Shown in pieces: positions 1 through 8,106 of a stretch of DNA of 64,000 nt. The stretch's first letter is position 1. Every line of letters begins with the position of its first letter. Below the pieces are notes generated by a model. It worked only from the letters and a program-made list of their open reading frames with translations, did no database searches and was not told the origin of the DNA. Both the position numbers and the translations under genes were made by a program. This DNA is from Pegethrix bostrychoides GSE-TBD4-15B (GTDB lineage: Bacteria; Cyanobacteriota; Cyanobacteriia; Elainellales; Elainellaceae), in the NCBI GenBank assembly GCA_019359155.1, contig JAHHHV010000084.1, positions 1 through 64,000 of the forward strand, written 5' to 3'.

Positions 1-83
1 CACTGCTTGCACTTGTAACACTGCCTGCCGCTGCGGTGCCCGTTCTTAATTGTTTGAGTGGAATCGCACTGAGGACATTTCAT
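1..83 (-). CDS. IS1-like transposase, N-terminal zinc-finger part (partial)
   Basis: The 27 visible codons from ATG at 83 encode a zinc-ribbon: MKCPQC, then a spacer of about 16 residues, then CYKC. This Cys-X2-Cys...Cys-X2-Cys start is typical of the InsA-like part of IS1-family transposases, which binds the terminal repeats. A full SD (TAGGAGG) sits directly before the start. The gene runs off the window edge, so family assignment rests on the finger and on the nearby element end; another zinc-ribbon transposase or DNA-binding protein is possible. Confidence 0.6.
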   Translation of the reverse strand, partial: MKCPQCDSTQTIKNGHRSGRQCYKCKQ

Positions 84-126
84 CCTCCTATTTTAGCAAA
101 CTTAACATTAGCCTTTCAGCAACGCC
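1..126 (-). mobile_element. Left end of an IS1-like insertion sequence (cut by window edge)
   Basis: Read on the minus strand, the element appears to begin at 126 with GGCGTTGCTGAA. About 43 nt later comes a transposase start codon at 83 with a strong Shine-Dalgarno (TAGGAGG). This spacing from end to first ORF fits IS1-family layout. The same 12 bases form both ends of the MITE at 1971-2138. The rest of the element lies left of the window, so the other terminal repeat and target duplication cannot be seen. Confidence 0.55.
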
Positions 127-335
127 GTAAATAGATAAGTGCATAAGTGATTTTGAAAGAAAATAGAATTAAAAACGGTATAGAAATAGTTGTGATCGCA
201 AAGACTAAAAGAAAAGTTTAAAGTAGTGTGTCCACTCACCTACCAAATCCTAATGCTCGCGACTGCTTCATCAAGTTCTGCTAACACCAGATTTTGCTAC
301 AATTGTATTCAAAGTTTAGCCTTCTGCGAGAAATT

Positions 336-566
336 ATGCGGTCAATTGAGCAACTGACGGAGGAAATACTATCCTTGCCGAGTGCATCAAGAGCACTTCT
401 TGCAGACAAGTTGGTGGAAAGCTTGGAATTCGACACCGACTCAGTAATTCAGGCAGTTTGGGTAACTGAAGCCAAGCGCCGACGCGATGAGGTGCGAAAT
501 GGCTCTATTCAACCAATTGCAGGCGAAGATGCTTTAGCGCAGGTCAGACGGCTGATTGAGCCATGA
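336..566 (+). CDS. Addiction-module antitoxin (putative addiction module component family)
   Basis: A 76-aa protein starting MRSIEQLTEEILSLP. It has the short helical form of the antitoxins that pair with ParE/RelE toxins (the TIGR02574-type family, whose members carry the L-x3-R-x-L-A-x-x-L-x-x-S-L pattern seen here as ASRALLADKLVESL, residues 17-30). It should bind and neutralise the toxin encoded next and repress the shared promoter. I chose ATG 336 over the longer upstream start at 294 because family members begin at this helix. Its stop overlaps the toxin start by four bases (ATGA, 563-566), which is typical of translationally coupled toxin-antitoxin pairs. Confidence 0.8.
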   Translation: MRSIEQLTEEILSLPSASRALLADKLVESLEFDTDSVIQAVWVTEAKRRRDEVRNGSIQPIAGEDALAQVRRLIEP

Positions 567-853
567 GATATGTATTTCACCCTGAAGCGTTGAATGAGTA
601 CGCTGGAGCAGTTCAATACTATACAGAGCAAAGAGTTGAAGTTGCTCAAGCGTTCATAAACGCGATCGAGGATACAGTTTATCGGATCAAGGAAGCCCCA
701 ACCCGCTATGCTGCGATTGATGAAGATGTTCGGCGTTGTATGGCGCGTAAGTTTCCTTATGGTGTTCTCTATACAATTGAACAAGACTACATTTTGATTT
801 TGGCGGTTATGCATTGCAGTCGTGAGCCTGGTTACTGGAAAAGCCGCAAGTAA
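563..853 (+). CDS. ParE/RelE-superfamily toxin
   Basis: A 96-aa protein with the ParE/RelE fold pattern: MRYVFHPEALNEYAGAVQYY at the N-terminus (the 'F.P.A..E...A..YY' signature), a central helix ending in RIKEAPTRY, and a C-terminal strand VMHCSREPGYW (the usual 'H..R.P.YW' ending). Family members either poison gyrase (ParE) or cleave ribosome-bound mRNA (RelE); the long helical hairpin and the R-P-x-Y-W ending favour the ParE side, but activity cannot be read from sequence. It overlaps the antitoxin by 4 nt and lies beside an IS end, which suggests horizontal acquisition. Confidence 0.82.
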   Translation: MRYVFHPEALNEYAGAVQYYTEQRVEVAQAFINAIEDTVYRIKEAPTRYAAIDEDVRRCMARKFPYGVLYTIEQDYILILAVMHCSREPGYWKSRK

Positions 854-910
854 TCGAAGCTACCAGCCGGAACGTTAGGCTTCACTCCCGACAGAGGGTA
901 ACATTGACCG

Positions 911-1927
911 ATGTCCAACGATTTTAAGCCCAGTACCAAAGAGCTTTTCAAATTGCTTAGATGGTATGACCGCCACAGTTTTCGAGATGAAAATGATGAG
1001 GTTTACCGTATTTATGAGGTGTGCATAGAGCTTTCAAATCGCGCGTACAAGGAACATAGCGAAGAAATCTACAAGCATGGCACCTGGGCAGCAGAGCAAG
1101 ATCTTGTCGATGCTTTGAGAGAAGCTTTAGTGGATCATCCCACTGACTATGCTGGGCACTTTCTAGCCTACACCCTGCTGAAATATGGTTGTAGAAGACC
1201 GGAAACATTAGCACAATCGCATCCCTGGCATCGTCTTATGTTTAGGTGGCATGAAGAGGGGCATACGGCTTCTCATGTTTCACAAATACTACAAGAAGCT
1301 GGAATCGTTGAGCAATGGACACCAGAGTCTATCGAAACAATCAACTCGTGGATTCAGAACCCAGCCTTAATACTGCATGACCATATCAGCATCATTTATG
1401 AACTATTTGGGCTACGGGTAGTCTATGCAAGCCTACGTGATATAGGTTTTGAGCCTCGGCATGATGAACTTTTCAGGGATCTTGCTAAGTCAGCAAGTCC
1501 TCCCATTTGTCTGAACAGCATTTCGCAAGGCATCGAAGAAGAAGAGCGGTTTAAGGATGTGAGCGCAACAACTGAACTCTCTATGCGAAATCCTGATGGA
1601 ACAACGACGCAATTCTTGATCTCCGACCAACGCGCTGAAGGAATTGGCCTCTTCAGCGATCAGGGTTCCCATTGGGTTGTGCAGTACATGCTCAATGGCG
1701 AAACGTATCAGTTTCGAGCAGATTGCAGGGGCACTTGGATGGATGTCGAGGCAGTAATTAATCACTTCAATCAGTTAATGGACAGAATCGATCGACGAGA
1801 GCAAGCCTTCCGCTTTGGCACGGGTTATCACGAAAATGGGGAACATGGGTTTTTCATCGTGGCGGATCGTGACCGATTCCCAGAACTCGCTGGACGACTC
1901 TATATTCCCCTGCACCTTACATATTAG
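911..1927 (+). CDS. Hypothetical protein (orphan, 338 aa)
   Basis: I do not recognise a family. The protein is soluble, with no signal peptide or membrane segment. It looks mostly helical for residues 1-190 (acidic, many Trp/His) and richer in strands after 220. There is a suggestive HPWHRLMFRWHEEGHTASHV stretch around 104-123, but the His spacing does not match a known metalloprotease site. The C-terminal half, with a Trp-rich strand (SHWVVQYMLNG) and aromatic GYHENGEHGFF, recalls cytosolic immunity or binding proteins; that is inference only. A weak SD (AGAGGG near 893) precedes the ATG. It sits between the toxin-antitoxin pair and a MITE, so it may be cargo of the accessory stretch. Confidence 0.6.
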   Translation: MSNDFKPSTKELFKLLRWYDRHSFRDENDEVYRIYEVCIELSNRAYKEHSEEIYKHGTWAAEQDLVDALREALVDHPTDYAGHFLAYTLLKYGCRRPETLAQSHPWHRLMFRWHEEGHTASHVSQILQEAGIVEQWTPESIETINSWIQNPALILHDHISIIYELFGLRVVYASLRDIGFEPRHDELFRDLAKSASPPICLNSISQGIEEEERFKDVSATTELSMRNPDGTTTQFLISDQRAEGIGLFSDQGSHWVVQYMLNGETYQFRADCRGTWMDVEAVINHFNQLMDRIDRREQAFRFGTGYHENGEHGFFIVADRDRFPELAGRLYIPLHLTY

Positions 1928-1970
1928 GATATACACTGCCGTAACATACTTTAGAGAACATAACTATAAC

Positions 1971-2138
1971 GGCGTTGCTGAATCACGGTATGAATTGGCC
2001 CCCCAGCCCCCAATTCATAGCCCTGCGGGCATCGAAGAAAGGGGGAGCCGGATTTCTCAAAGTCCCCCAGAATTGGGGGATTTAGGGGGCGAGGGAACTT
2101 GCAACTCAGATAGATTCATACTTCGATTCAGCAACGCC
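1971..2138. mobile_element. MITE-like element, 168 bp
   Basis: The ends are near-perfect inverted repeats: GGCGTTGCTGAATC at the left (1971-1984) and its complement ending at 2138. After three mismatched bases the pairing resumes with GTATGAAT. A second, imperfect G/C-run inverted repeat lies inside (1998-2015 against 2070-2090, both built on CCCCCAATTC). It has no coding capacity. No clear target duplication is visible. The terminal 12 bases equal the left end of the IS1-like element at 126, so a related transposase could mobilise it. Confidence 0.7.
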
Positions 2139-2351
2139 AAAAAGAATACAGTCAAATTGCTAGATTGGCTTACCGCCTGTGATCAGACAGCAATCGCATA
2201 ATCAGTCCTCACAACAGCATTGTCACGCCCCACAATGGCATTGAAACTGCCAACAAAGCGATTTGCAGTCATCACAATCCCTCTGTCGCTGCTGCAATGC
2301 CATTGTAATCGCTCACAATCCTGCTGCAAGGCGATACAGTCTCAATGTTTC
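2139..2351. other. Intergenic region downstream of the GH31 gene
   Basis: No convincing gene. It is rich in short related phrases built on CACAA and GCATTG, and holds an 11-bp inverted pair, CAATGGCATTG (2233-2243) and CAATGCCATTG (2295-2305), about 50 nt apart. It may contribute to ending the minus-strand GH31 transcript, but there is no T-tract. Confidence 0.35.
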
Positions 2352-4697
2352 TTAGACAGATTGGCTAAACCGCAACTCGCGGTGCTCTCCGTCCTCCTCA
2401 AACTGCTGTTCGCCCCAGCCCACTAGCTCTACCGTCACCCTGCGAGGCTGAGGCGGCAACCATGCGCCGCTGCGGTCGATGCGGACAATGGCCTGCTGTT
2501 CAGTCAGCTCAACCCGATAGGTCGTGACAGCAAAGCCGCCGTCTCGATAGTCAAAGCTGTCGCCATCATCTTCGTAAAGCGTCCATTCGCTGCTTCCAGG
2601 CCAGATCTTGACCCGAAGCTGCGCTGGAATCTGGCTCTGCTGCGTCACGGGAGCCAGCGGAATGACGGCTCCAGCACGAACGTAAAGCGGCATTTTCTCC
2701 AGTGGCGCATCCGCCAAAATATGCCTGCCGCCCGACAGCTTTTCGCCCGTCCACCAGTCAAACCAATTGCCAGCAGGCAGATAAACCGCTCGACAGGTGA
2801 CACCAGGACGCAGCACCGGAGCCGCCATCAAAGCAGAACCAAGCATCACCTGATCAGCAATTTGCGCCACCTGCGGATCTTGCGGAAACTCATAGAGCAA
2901 AGGCCGCAGAATCGGCGCGCCCGTGGTGGATGCCTGCCAGAACAGGCTGTAAATGTAAGGCAGCAATTGATAGCGCAGCTCAATATACTCCCGGCAAATC
3001 CGCTCAACCTGCTCGCCATAGACCCAAGGCTCATGAGCGCGGCTGGTGATTGTAGTATGGGCACGCATCATTGGGTAAAGCATCCCCACCTGCATCCAGC
3101 GAGCAAATAGCTCTGGGGTTGCATCACCCGCAAAGCCGCCAATATCCGCCCCCACAAACGCCACGCCCGACAGCCCCAGATTGCAGAGCATTGGCAGCGA
3201 CAGCTCCAGATATTCCCAGCGCGACTGATTATCGCCCGTCCAGACCGCCGACCAGCGCTGAATGCCCGCCGTCCCAGCGCGCGTCAGCACAAACGAACGC
3301 TGAGTCGGGCGCTGAGTTGCTAAAGCTTCGGCAGCAGCTCGCGCCATCATCAGGCCATAGAGATTGTGCGTTTCGCGGTGAGTGGCCTGCTCCTGACCCT
3401 CCGGAACATCGCCCTGCGACGCATCCAGCGGCAGCGGTATCTTCACCCCCGGATCACCAAACGGACGGTCGTTGAGCGCTGGCTCATTCATGTCATTCCA
3501 GATGCCCGCCACGCCCGCCTCCGTCAGGGCACGATGCTGCTCCGCCCACCACTGCCGCACGGCGGGCCGCATAAAGTCGGGAAACACCGCCCGATCCGGC
3601 CAGACATAGCCGTGAAAGATGCGGCCATCGGCATGGCGCACGAAGTAATCCTGCTGCAAGCCGCTCTCCAGCACGTCATAGTGACCGTCCGGCTGATACT
3701 TCACGCCCGGATCAACAATCGTCACAATCTGAAAGCCCTGCTGCTTCAGGTCGCCAATCATCTGCGCTGGATTCGCAAAGCGCTCTGGATGCCAGGTAAA
3801 CACCCGAAACCCATTCATATAGTCAATGTCCAAATGAATTACGTCGCAGGGAATCTGGCGCTGACGAAACTGAGCGGCCAGCTCGCGCACTTCGGTTTCC
3901 GAGCGGTAGCTCCAGCGGCACTGGTGATAGCCCAGCGCCCAGCGTGGCGGCAGCGGCATGCGTCCAGTCAAATCAGCATAGGTCGCCAGAATCTGGGCAG
4001 GTTGGGGGCCATAAATAATGTAGTAGTCTAGCTCATCGTTTTGAGCCAGCATTTGCCAGGTTTCCGGCTGCTGTGTCCCCATGTCAAACTGGCTCCAACG
4101 GCTGTCGTTGAGCAAGATGCCGTAGCCGACCTGCGGACGCAGCGCCATAAAAAACGGAATCGACTGGTACATTTCATCCGTCAGCGTGTCATAGTCCAGT
4201 GAGTCAGTTGTCCAGTTGGTCAGCCGCTGGCCGCGCTTGCTGAGTAGACCCGTGCGTTCGCCAAAGCCATAAAACTGTTCGTCTGGCTCAATCTGCTTCC
4301 AGGCCGCAATTTCGTTAGCTCGCCAGCAGCAGCCCAGATCTCTGGCAAAGGCGCGATTGGCTTGATCAAAGCAGGTTAGCTTCAGGCTGGCTTTTTCGAG
4401 CTGAATTTGCATTTGCGCTGTCGTAATCTCTAAAGTCTCAGATGACTCTGCCACTCTGTATTTAATTTCTGCAAATGCTGTATCTTCTGGCGTTATTGCC
4501 CAAGCACGGCGCGGACGAAACTGATCTTTAGGGGTTAAGCGCACCCGCATCAAGTTTTCGGCCAGAATGCTGATTTGCATCTGGCAATTTTCGCTCCAGA
4601 TTTGGATCTGCTGCGGGTTGATTTCAATTTGACTTGTAGGTTTTGTCGTTGTCCAGGGCAACGGCATCTGGGGCATCTGTCCGACAAATTCTGGCAT
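2352..4697 (-). CDS. Alpha-glucosidase, glycoside hydrolase family 31
   Basis: 781 aa. Family GH31 is recognised by the catalytic block GIWNDMNEPA, in which Asp402 is the expected nucleophile, and by the upstream CDVIHLDIDYMNGFRVF region that lines the substrate pocket. Other GH31 hallmarks are RWALGYHQCRWSY and the WSAVWTGDN segment near 485. An N-terminal beta-sandwich (about 1-215) precedes the barrel and C-terminal beta domains follow (from about 595). It hydrolyses terminal alpha-glucosyl residues from maltose or related oligosaccharides, probably in the cytoplasm since no signal peptide is seen. AGGATAGAGCG precedes the ATG as ribosome site. It is monocistronic and divergent from the SDR gene at 4881. 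Exact linkage specificity is not predictable. Confidence 0.92.
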   Translation of the reverse strand: MPEFVGQMPQMPLPWTTTKPTSQIEINPQQIQIWSENCQMQISILAENLMRVRLTPKDQFRPRRAWAITPEDTAFAEIKYRVAESSETLEITTAQMQIQLEKASLKLTCFDQANRAFARDLGCCWRANEIAAWKQIEPDEQFYGFGERTGLLSKRGQRLTNWTTDSLDYDTLTDEMYQSIPFFMALRPQVGYGILLNDSRWSQFDMGTQQPETWQMLAQNDELDYYIIYGPQPAQILATYADLTGRMPLPPRWALGYHQCRWSYRSETEVRELAAQFRQRQIPCDVIHLDIDYMNGFRVFTWHPERFANPAQMIGDLKQQGFQIVTIVDPGVKYQPDGHYDVLESGLQQDYFVRHADGRIFHGYVWPDRAVFPDFMRPAVRQWWAEQHRALTEAGVAGIWNDMNEPALNDRPFGDPGVKIPLPLDASQGDVPEGQEQATHRETHNLYGLMMARAAAEALATQRPTQRSFVLTRAGTAGIQRWSAVWTGDNQSRWEYLELSLPMLCNLGLSGVAFVGADIGGFAGDATPELFARWMQVGMLYPMMRAHTTITSRAHEPWVYGEQVERICREYIELRYQLLPYIYSLFWQASTTGAPILRPLLYEFPQDPQVAQIADQVMLGSALMAAPVLRPGVTCRAVYLPAGNWFDWWTGEKLSGGRHILADAPLEKMPLYVRAGAVIPLAPVTQQSQIPAQLRVKIWPGSSEWTLYEDDGDSFDYRDGGFAVTTYRVELTEQQAIVRIDRSGAWLPPQPRRVTVELVGWGEQQFEEDGEHRELRFSQSV

Positions 4698-4880
4698 TCG
4701 CTCTATCCTGTTTTGAGTTCAGCTCCTCTTTGGCTTACCACATTAGCTACCGTCAGAAAACCAGCCGCTGCAAATTTCTATCTCAAGAGAGTTCATCTCA
4801 GTCAATCGCTTCTACCTAATGGATGAACTGATTGAGGGGACTATCGCGTTAAATGAAGACGACGCTAGGGAGAACGAGTT

Positions 4881-5684
4881 ATGCAACTATCCGGACAACT
4901 ATCTGGGCAACTATCCGGAAAAGTAGCGCTGATTACCGGAGCCAGCTCTGGCATTGGGCTGGCAACGACCTGTCTGCTAGCTCGACAGGGTGCAAAAGTG
5001 GCTCTTCTGGGGCATACAGTTAGCGATATCGATCAGAAGACGCATGAAATACAGCAGTGGGGAACCGCTATGCCGCTGGTGGCAGATGTCTCTGACCCGG
5101 TGGCAATGCAGCAGGCCATCGAGAAGCTAATCGCTGAATGGGGGCGGCTAGATATTGTATTTGCGAACGCTGGTGTGAACGGGACTTGGGCACCGATTGA
5201 TGAGCTGTCTTTGGAAGATTGGAACAAGACGCTCTCCGTAAACCTAACGGGCACATTTCTAACGGTGAAATACGCTACGCCTCACCTAAAGCAGCAGGGC
5301 GGATCAATTATTATCAATTCTTCAGTCAACGGCACGCGCATGTTTAGCAATACGGGGGCAACAGCCTATTCTTGCTCAAAAGCCGCGCAGGTTGCGTTTA
5401 CCAAAATGGTGGCGCTGGAGCTCGCCAAGTTTCGAGTGCGCGTCAATGCCATCTGTCCAGGGGCAATTGGCACAGATGCGCTCTCCAGCACTAAGCTTCA
5501 GTCGCTAGATGCAGTTAAACCCAAAGTTGAATATCCGAACGGCGCAATTCCGCTTGATCCAGGGCAAATTGGTAGTGCCAATCAAGTGGCAGAGCTAGTG
5601 CTGTTTTTAGCGTCTGATGCTTCAAGCCATATTACCGGCACCGAAATCTGGATTGATGGGGGCCAGTCGCTACTGCAAGCTTAA
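4881..5684 (+). CDS. SDR-family oxidoreductase (classical)
   Basis: 267 aa short-chain dehydrogenase. The NAD(P)-binding TGASSGIG motif is at about 17-24, NAG at about 95-97, and the catalytic Ser-Tyr-Lys set includes Y163 and K167 (YSCSK). The C-terminus TGTEIWIDGGQSL is typical of the glucose-1-dehydrogenase/FabG-like branch. Substrate unknown. The start has a good SD (AGGGAG). Residues 2-13 are three copies of QLSG made by a 12-nt tandem duplication (4884-4919) that sits between the start codon and the Rossmann fold, so it only lengthens the N-terminal tail. The gene is divergent from the GH31 glucosidase, so a role in sugar oxidation is possible but unproven. Confidence 0.88.
   Translation: MQLSGQLSGQLSGKVALITGASSGIGLATTCLLARQGAKVALLGHTVSDIDQKTHEIQQWGTAMPLVADVSDPVAMQQAIEKLIAEWGRLDIVFANAGVNGTWAPIDELSLEDWNKTLSVNLTGTFLTVKYATPHLKQQGGSIIINSSVNGTRMFSNTGATAYSCSKAAQVAFTKMVALELAKFRVRVNAICPGAIGTDALSSTKLQSLDAVKPKVEYPNGAIPLDPGQIGSANQVAELVLFLASDASSHITGTEIWIDGGQSLLQA
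4884..4919 (+). repeat. 12-nt tandem repeat, 3 copies, at the N-terminus of the SDR gene
   Basis: CAACTATCCGGA, CAACTATCTGGG, CAACTATCCGGA in direct succession right after the ATG. In frame; encodes (QLSG)3. Confidence 0.95.
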
Positions 5685-5726
5685 CCCTCCCCAATTCGAG
5701 CCGAGTCAGGGAGGTTCAGCTTGATG

Positions 5727-6245
5727 CTAGAGGCTAGCCGTTTTGCCCGTCTCCGCCTGCGTTGGAATTGACTGCACCTGGCTATACCCCATTTTCTCGG
5801 CTATTGCGCGCAGCACCGAGATTTGATCCTGGAAATCAAGCTGTTCAATTTGCTCAAGCAGATTGCTGATCGCTTGGGTCGCCTGGTAGTCGTTAGGCAT
5901 GTCAATGACGGTGTCGCCCATTGCCTGCGCCCAAGCAAACCAAACTAGCAGCTGATTGTTGGGCGTGAGACTGCCGTAAGCACGGCTGTAGTCGCTATCT
6001 TCGCCGCCCGCAATCTGGCGCATGGCTGCTAGCTGATGTTCTGGCGCAATGCTGTAAAAATCTCCTAGCAGGACAGGCGCTAAGTTGGGATCAGCAGCAG
6101 TTGGAGCAGCAGGCGTAATCTGATCGCCCATAGCTTCGTAAATTAAGTAAAGTAAGGCTAGCTTCTCGTCAATGCCCAGATGGCTGTAAGCATCGTAGGC
6201 TGCTTGAGTGGTAGAAGATAATAGCTCGGTGGATTGAGTAGACAT
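5727..6245 (-). CDS. Helical carotenoid protein (OCP N-terminal-domain homologue)
   Basis: 172 aa, the length of the all-helical N-terminal domain of the orange carotenoid protein and nothing more; there is no NTF2-like C-terminal domain. Diagnostic stretches are GIDEKLALLYLIYEAMG, ITPAAP, SRAYGSLTPNNQLLVWFAWA and LDFQDQISVLRAIAEKMGY, which align with OCP segments around the carotenoid tunnel. Such HCPs bind keto-carotenoids and act as singlet-oxygen quenchers or, in some clades, as phycobilisome quenchers. No OCP, FRP or C-terminal-domain homologue is nearby. A SD-like TAGAG lies before the start. The subclade cannot be assigned by eye. Confidence 0.85.
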   Translation of the reverse strand: MSTQSTELLSSTTQAAYDAYSHLGIDEKLALLYLIYEAMGDQITPAAPTAADPNLAPVLLGDFYSIAPEHQLAAMRQIAGGEDSDYSRAYGSLTPNNQLLVWFAWAQAMGDTVIDMPNDYQATQAISNLLEQIEQLDFQDQISVLRAIAEKMGYSQVQSIPTQAETGKTASL

Positions 6246-6502
6246 TGCTATTCTCTATATCCAAATACAATTTGCATCCACAGTTAATCAAATTGCGGCG
6301 TACCTAAAACCAGTCCAGGGAAGTAAATCTGACGCTACAGTTTGCCTTACTATCCTGCCTTTCCAGAGAGATGCTCCAGAACCCTGATGAGCTGCGATAC
6401 CGTGTATTTCTACTAAATCTCTCTAAAGGTGGAACAACATAGATAGACCACTCTCGTACCATTGCCGCATAGACCGCAACTTTTATCTTTAGGAGTATGG
6501 CC

Positions 6503-6802
6503 ATGTCAGACGCAGCAAATCTCAATGCAGCAGATCCCGCCAAGACCAATTATGACGCTGAGCAGCTCGCTGAAGAGATTGAGACTGGCGAAGCAGCAAC
6601 GCCCCAAGTGAACGCAGATGCTGACTATGAGCGTTCAAAACAGTTCGCCGTGGCTGATGTTGATCGAGATACCAAGGCTGACAGCTCTGCTGCATCTGGT
6701 TCAGGAAAGTCTGGTTCAGGAAACTCTGGCTCAGGGGAATCAGGCGATCCGGCTAGCTTCTTAAAAATGGCCGAACAGGTCACACCTGATTCAGAATCCT
6801 AA
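6503..6802 (+). CDS. Small acidic Ser/Gly-repeat protein, unknown function
   Basis: 99 aa, highly acidic and probably disordered. The N-terminal half (MSDAANLNAADPAK...) is rich in Asp, Glu and Ala. Residues about 65-79 are three SGSGx pentapeptides made by a 15-nt tandem duplication (6695-6739). I take ATG 6503 rather than 6497 because AGGAG at 6491-6495 is then 7 nt away instead of 1. It is divergent from the carotenoid protein across a 257-nt region. I do not recognise a family; the composition resembles small stress-related hydrophilic proteins, but that is a guess. Confidence 0.6.
   Translation: MSDAANLNAADPAKTNYDAEQLAEEIETGEAATPQVNADADYERSKQFAVADVDRDTKADSSAASGSGKSGSGNSGSGESGDPASFLKMAEQVTPDSES
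6695..6739 (+). repeat. 15-nt tandem repeat, 3 copies
   Basis: Three units of the form TCTGGTTCAGGAAAG, the third more diverged, in frame inside the acidic protein gene; encodes SGSGK/SGSGN/SGSGE. Confidence 0.9.
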
Positions 6803-7207
6803 TTTGTCCTAATTTGTTATTGTAAAAAACGCATTAAAGAGCCGCAGCGGCAAGCTTTCAGCAGACGTACTCTAACGACCCAAGATCTGATCTCAATCCC
6901 TATCGAGTGATTCCGATCAGATTACACAGTTAGCTTCAACTCTGCAAAGCTGCTGCTGTCGTTTGCTGGTTGGATTCAGTACCGCCATCTATTCTGCGCG
7001 TCTGAACTCAAATAGCTCTACACATAAGATTTGTCTATAGTCTTACCAAAAGCCTTTTGGGTCTGAATCTACAGATCTAGACTGAATATTTTCTGCTAAT
7101 TAACTAAAGCTAAATAAACAAAGAGTTGACGCCCCAGCATCCCCCGCTCCTTTCTGCCTACAGAACCAAGCAAGAGAGGGAGGTCGCCCACTCGAGTTTA
7201 AGAGAGA
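6803..7207. other. Intergenic region, no gene seen
   Basis: 405 nt between a plus-strand gene and the end of nblA (minus). It is AT-rich between 7021 and 7130, with no credible ORF, no tRNA-like fold and no clear terminator hairpin on either strand. Both flanking genes end into it, so it should hold their terminators, but I could not find a stem followed by a T-tract. Confidence 0.4.
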
Positions 7208-7405
7208 TTACTCAAACTGAGGGCGAGGCTCAATTCCCCATTCGTGCTTGAGAAAATGCTTGTACATAGATTCGCGCAGCATCATTTGCTCATAGAGCTT
7301 GACAAGAAAGTGCTGAGCTTGATCAAGATCCATTTTTTCAACTTGGGTTTCAAACGAACGCAGGTTGAACTTTTGCTCCAAACTCAATTCAGCAGGTCGA
7401 TCCAT
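7208..7405 (-). CDS. nblA: Phycobilisome degradation protein NblA
   Basis: 65 aa, the normal NblA length. The signature is clear: LSLEQKFNLRSFETQVEKM, then QAQHFLVKLYEQMMLRESMY, then KHEWGIEP. NblA forms a two-helix dimer that binds phycobiliproteins and delivers them to the Clp protease, which bleaches phycobilisomes during nitrogen or other nutrient starvation. Monocistronic; 366 nt separate it from the gene encoded upstream on the same strand, leaving room for a regulated promoter. I found no GTA-N8-TAC NtcA site by eye in that region. Its presence shows the host builds phycobilisomes. Confidence 0.95.
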   Translation of the reverse strand: MDRPAELSLEQKFNLRSFETQVEKMDLDQAQHFLVKLYEQMMLRESMYKHFLKHEWGIEPRPQFE

Positions 7406-7693
7406 AGCGTTTCTCCTCGTTAATCTGAAGGCTAATTGATCTGAGTGGTAGAGATAAAACGGTGACAGATGTACCGGACACTCATGAGGCTAAATTCAAC
7501 TTCAGCCTATGCCCATAGTACTCCGCACTTAATTACAAAAGGTAACAACTAATTGACAAATGTGCCACCTCCTTTGTGAGTACATCTTTGGATTGAGCTA
7601 GTTCTAGCAAGTTAGTCTGGAAGAAGTTGTTCAAGTTGAACTAATTTGGGGTAGGCAGGCTGAATATGGTGCTCTGCCGTCGCTGCAACCCAT
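7406..7693. other. nblA upstream region
   Basis: 288 nt with no gene seen. It must contain the minus-strand nblA promoter. It is AT-rich around 7500-7560. No canonical NtcA or tandem NblR-type site could be identified by eye. Confidence 0.35.
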
Positions 7694-7727
7694 TAAAAAA
7701 CCTGCCTTGCACGGTTGCTAAGGCAGG
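7694..7727 (-). terminator. Intrinsic terminator of the small gene at 7772-7996
   Basis: On the minus strand, CCTGCCTT (complement of 7720-7727) pairs with AAGGCAGG (complement of 7701-7708) across an 11-nt loop and is followed by a run of six T. A perfect 8-bp stem plus T-tract, about 45 nt after the stop codon at 7772. Confidence 0.88.
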
Positions 7728-7771
7728 ATCAAAGCCATTATTCAAAATTTTGATGGGTTAAATCAGCAATG

Positions 7772-7996
7772 CTAAAGTGCCGCAGCCGAGTTTCGCTGTT
7801 TGAGGGTCTTCAGATGCTGAAGCAGCGCCTCAGTTTCGGCCTGAAGATGCAGCAACTCAACCTGATGGTTGGCCTGGTAGGGCAGCGCCTTAGGGCGAGT
7901 TGTGCTGTCTGAACCGTTAGCAGATGTCGCTTGCAGGCTTTTATTCAAGGATTGTGATAGAGCTTCTGGCTCGGAGATTAAAACTTGCGTAGTCAT
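7772..7996 (-). CDS. Small conserved cyanobacterial protein, unknown function
   Basis: 74 aa. A variable N-terminus is followed by PYQANHQVELLHLQAETEAL (residues 39-58) and LLQHLKTLKQ, a short amphipathic helix with leucine spacing that suggests a coiled coil. I believe similar helix-rich small proteins occur in many cyanobacteria, but I cannot name a family. It starts at ATG 7996 with a weak GGATAAG upstream and ends before a strong terminator at 7694-7727, which supports it being a real transcribed gene. A perfect 6-bp inverted repeat (8061-8066 and 8071-8076) lies about 65 nt upstream. Confidence 0.7.
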   Translation of the reverse strand: MTTQVLISEPEALSQSLNKSLQATSANGSDSTTRPKALPYQANHQVELLHLQAETEALLQHLKTLKQRNSAAAL

Positions 7997-8106
7997 TTTT
8001 ACTTATCCACACCACAGAGGCATTCTACAGTGAATTCAGCTTTTGATCATAGGCAATTACGCCAGAATAGTCTGGCTAAATGTGGCGCTTTTACAACTGG
8101 CCAAAA

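Noticed and set aside
1815-2201. A 128-aa open frame over the end of the orphan gene and the MITE
   Set aside because: It crosses a mobile element and overlaps a real gene in another frame; no SD and no protein-like pattern.
2721-4031. Several long plus-strand frames inside the GH31 gene
   Set aside because: All are antisense shadows of a clear GH31 coding sequence; they lack SDs and have Arg/Pro-biased composition.
7406-7693. NtcA site upstream of nblA
   Set aside because: No GTA-N8-TAC match could be found by eye on either strand; pairs present have the wrong spacing.
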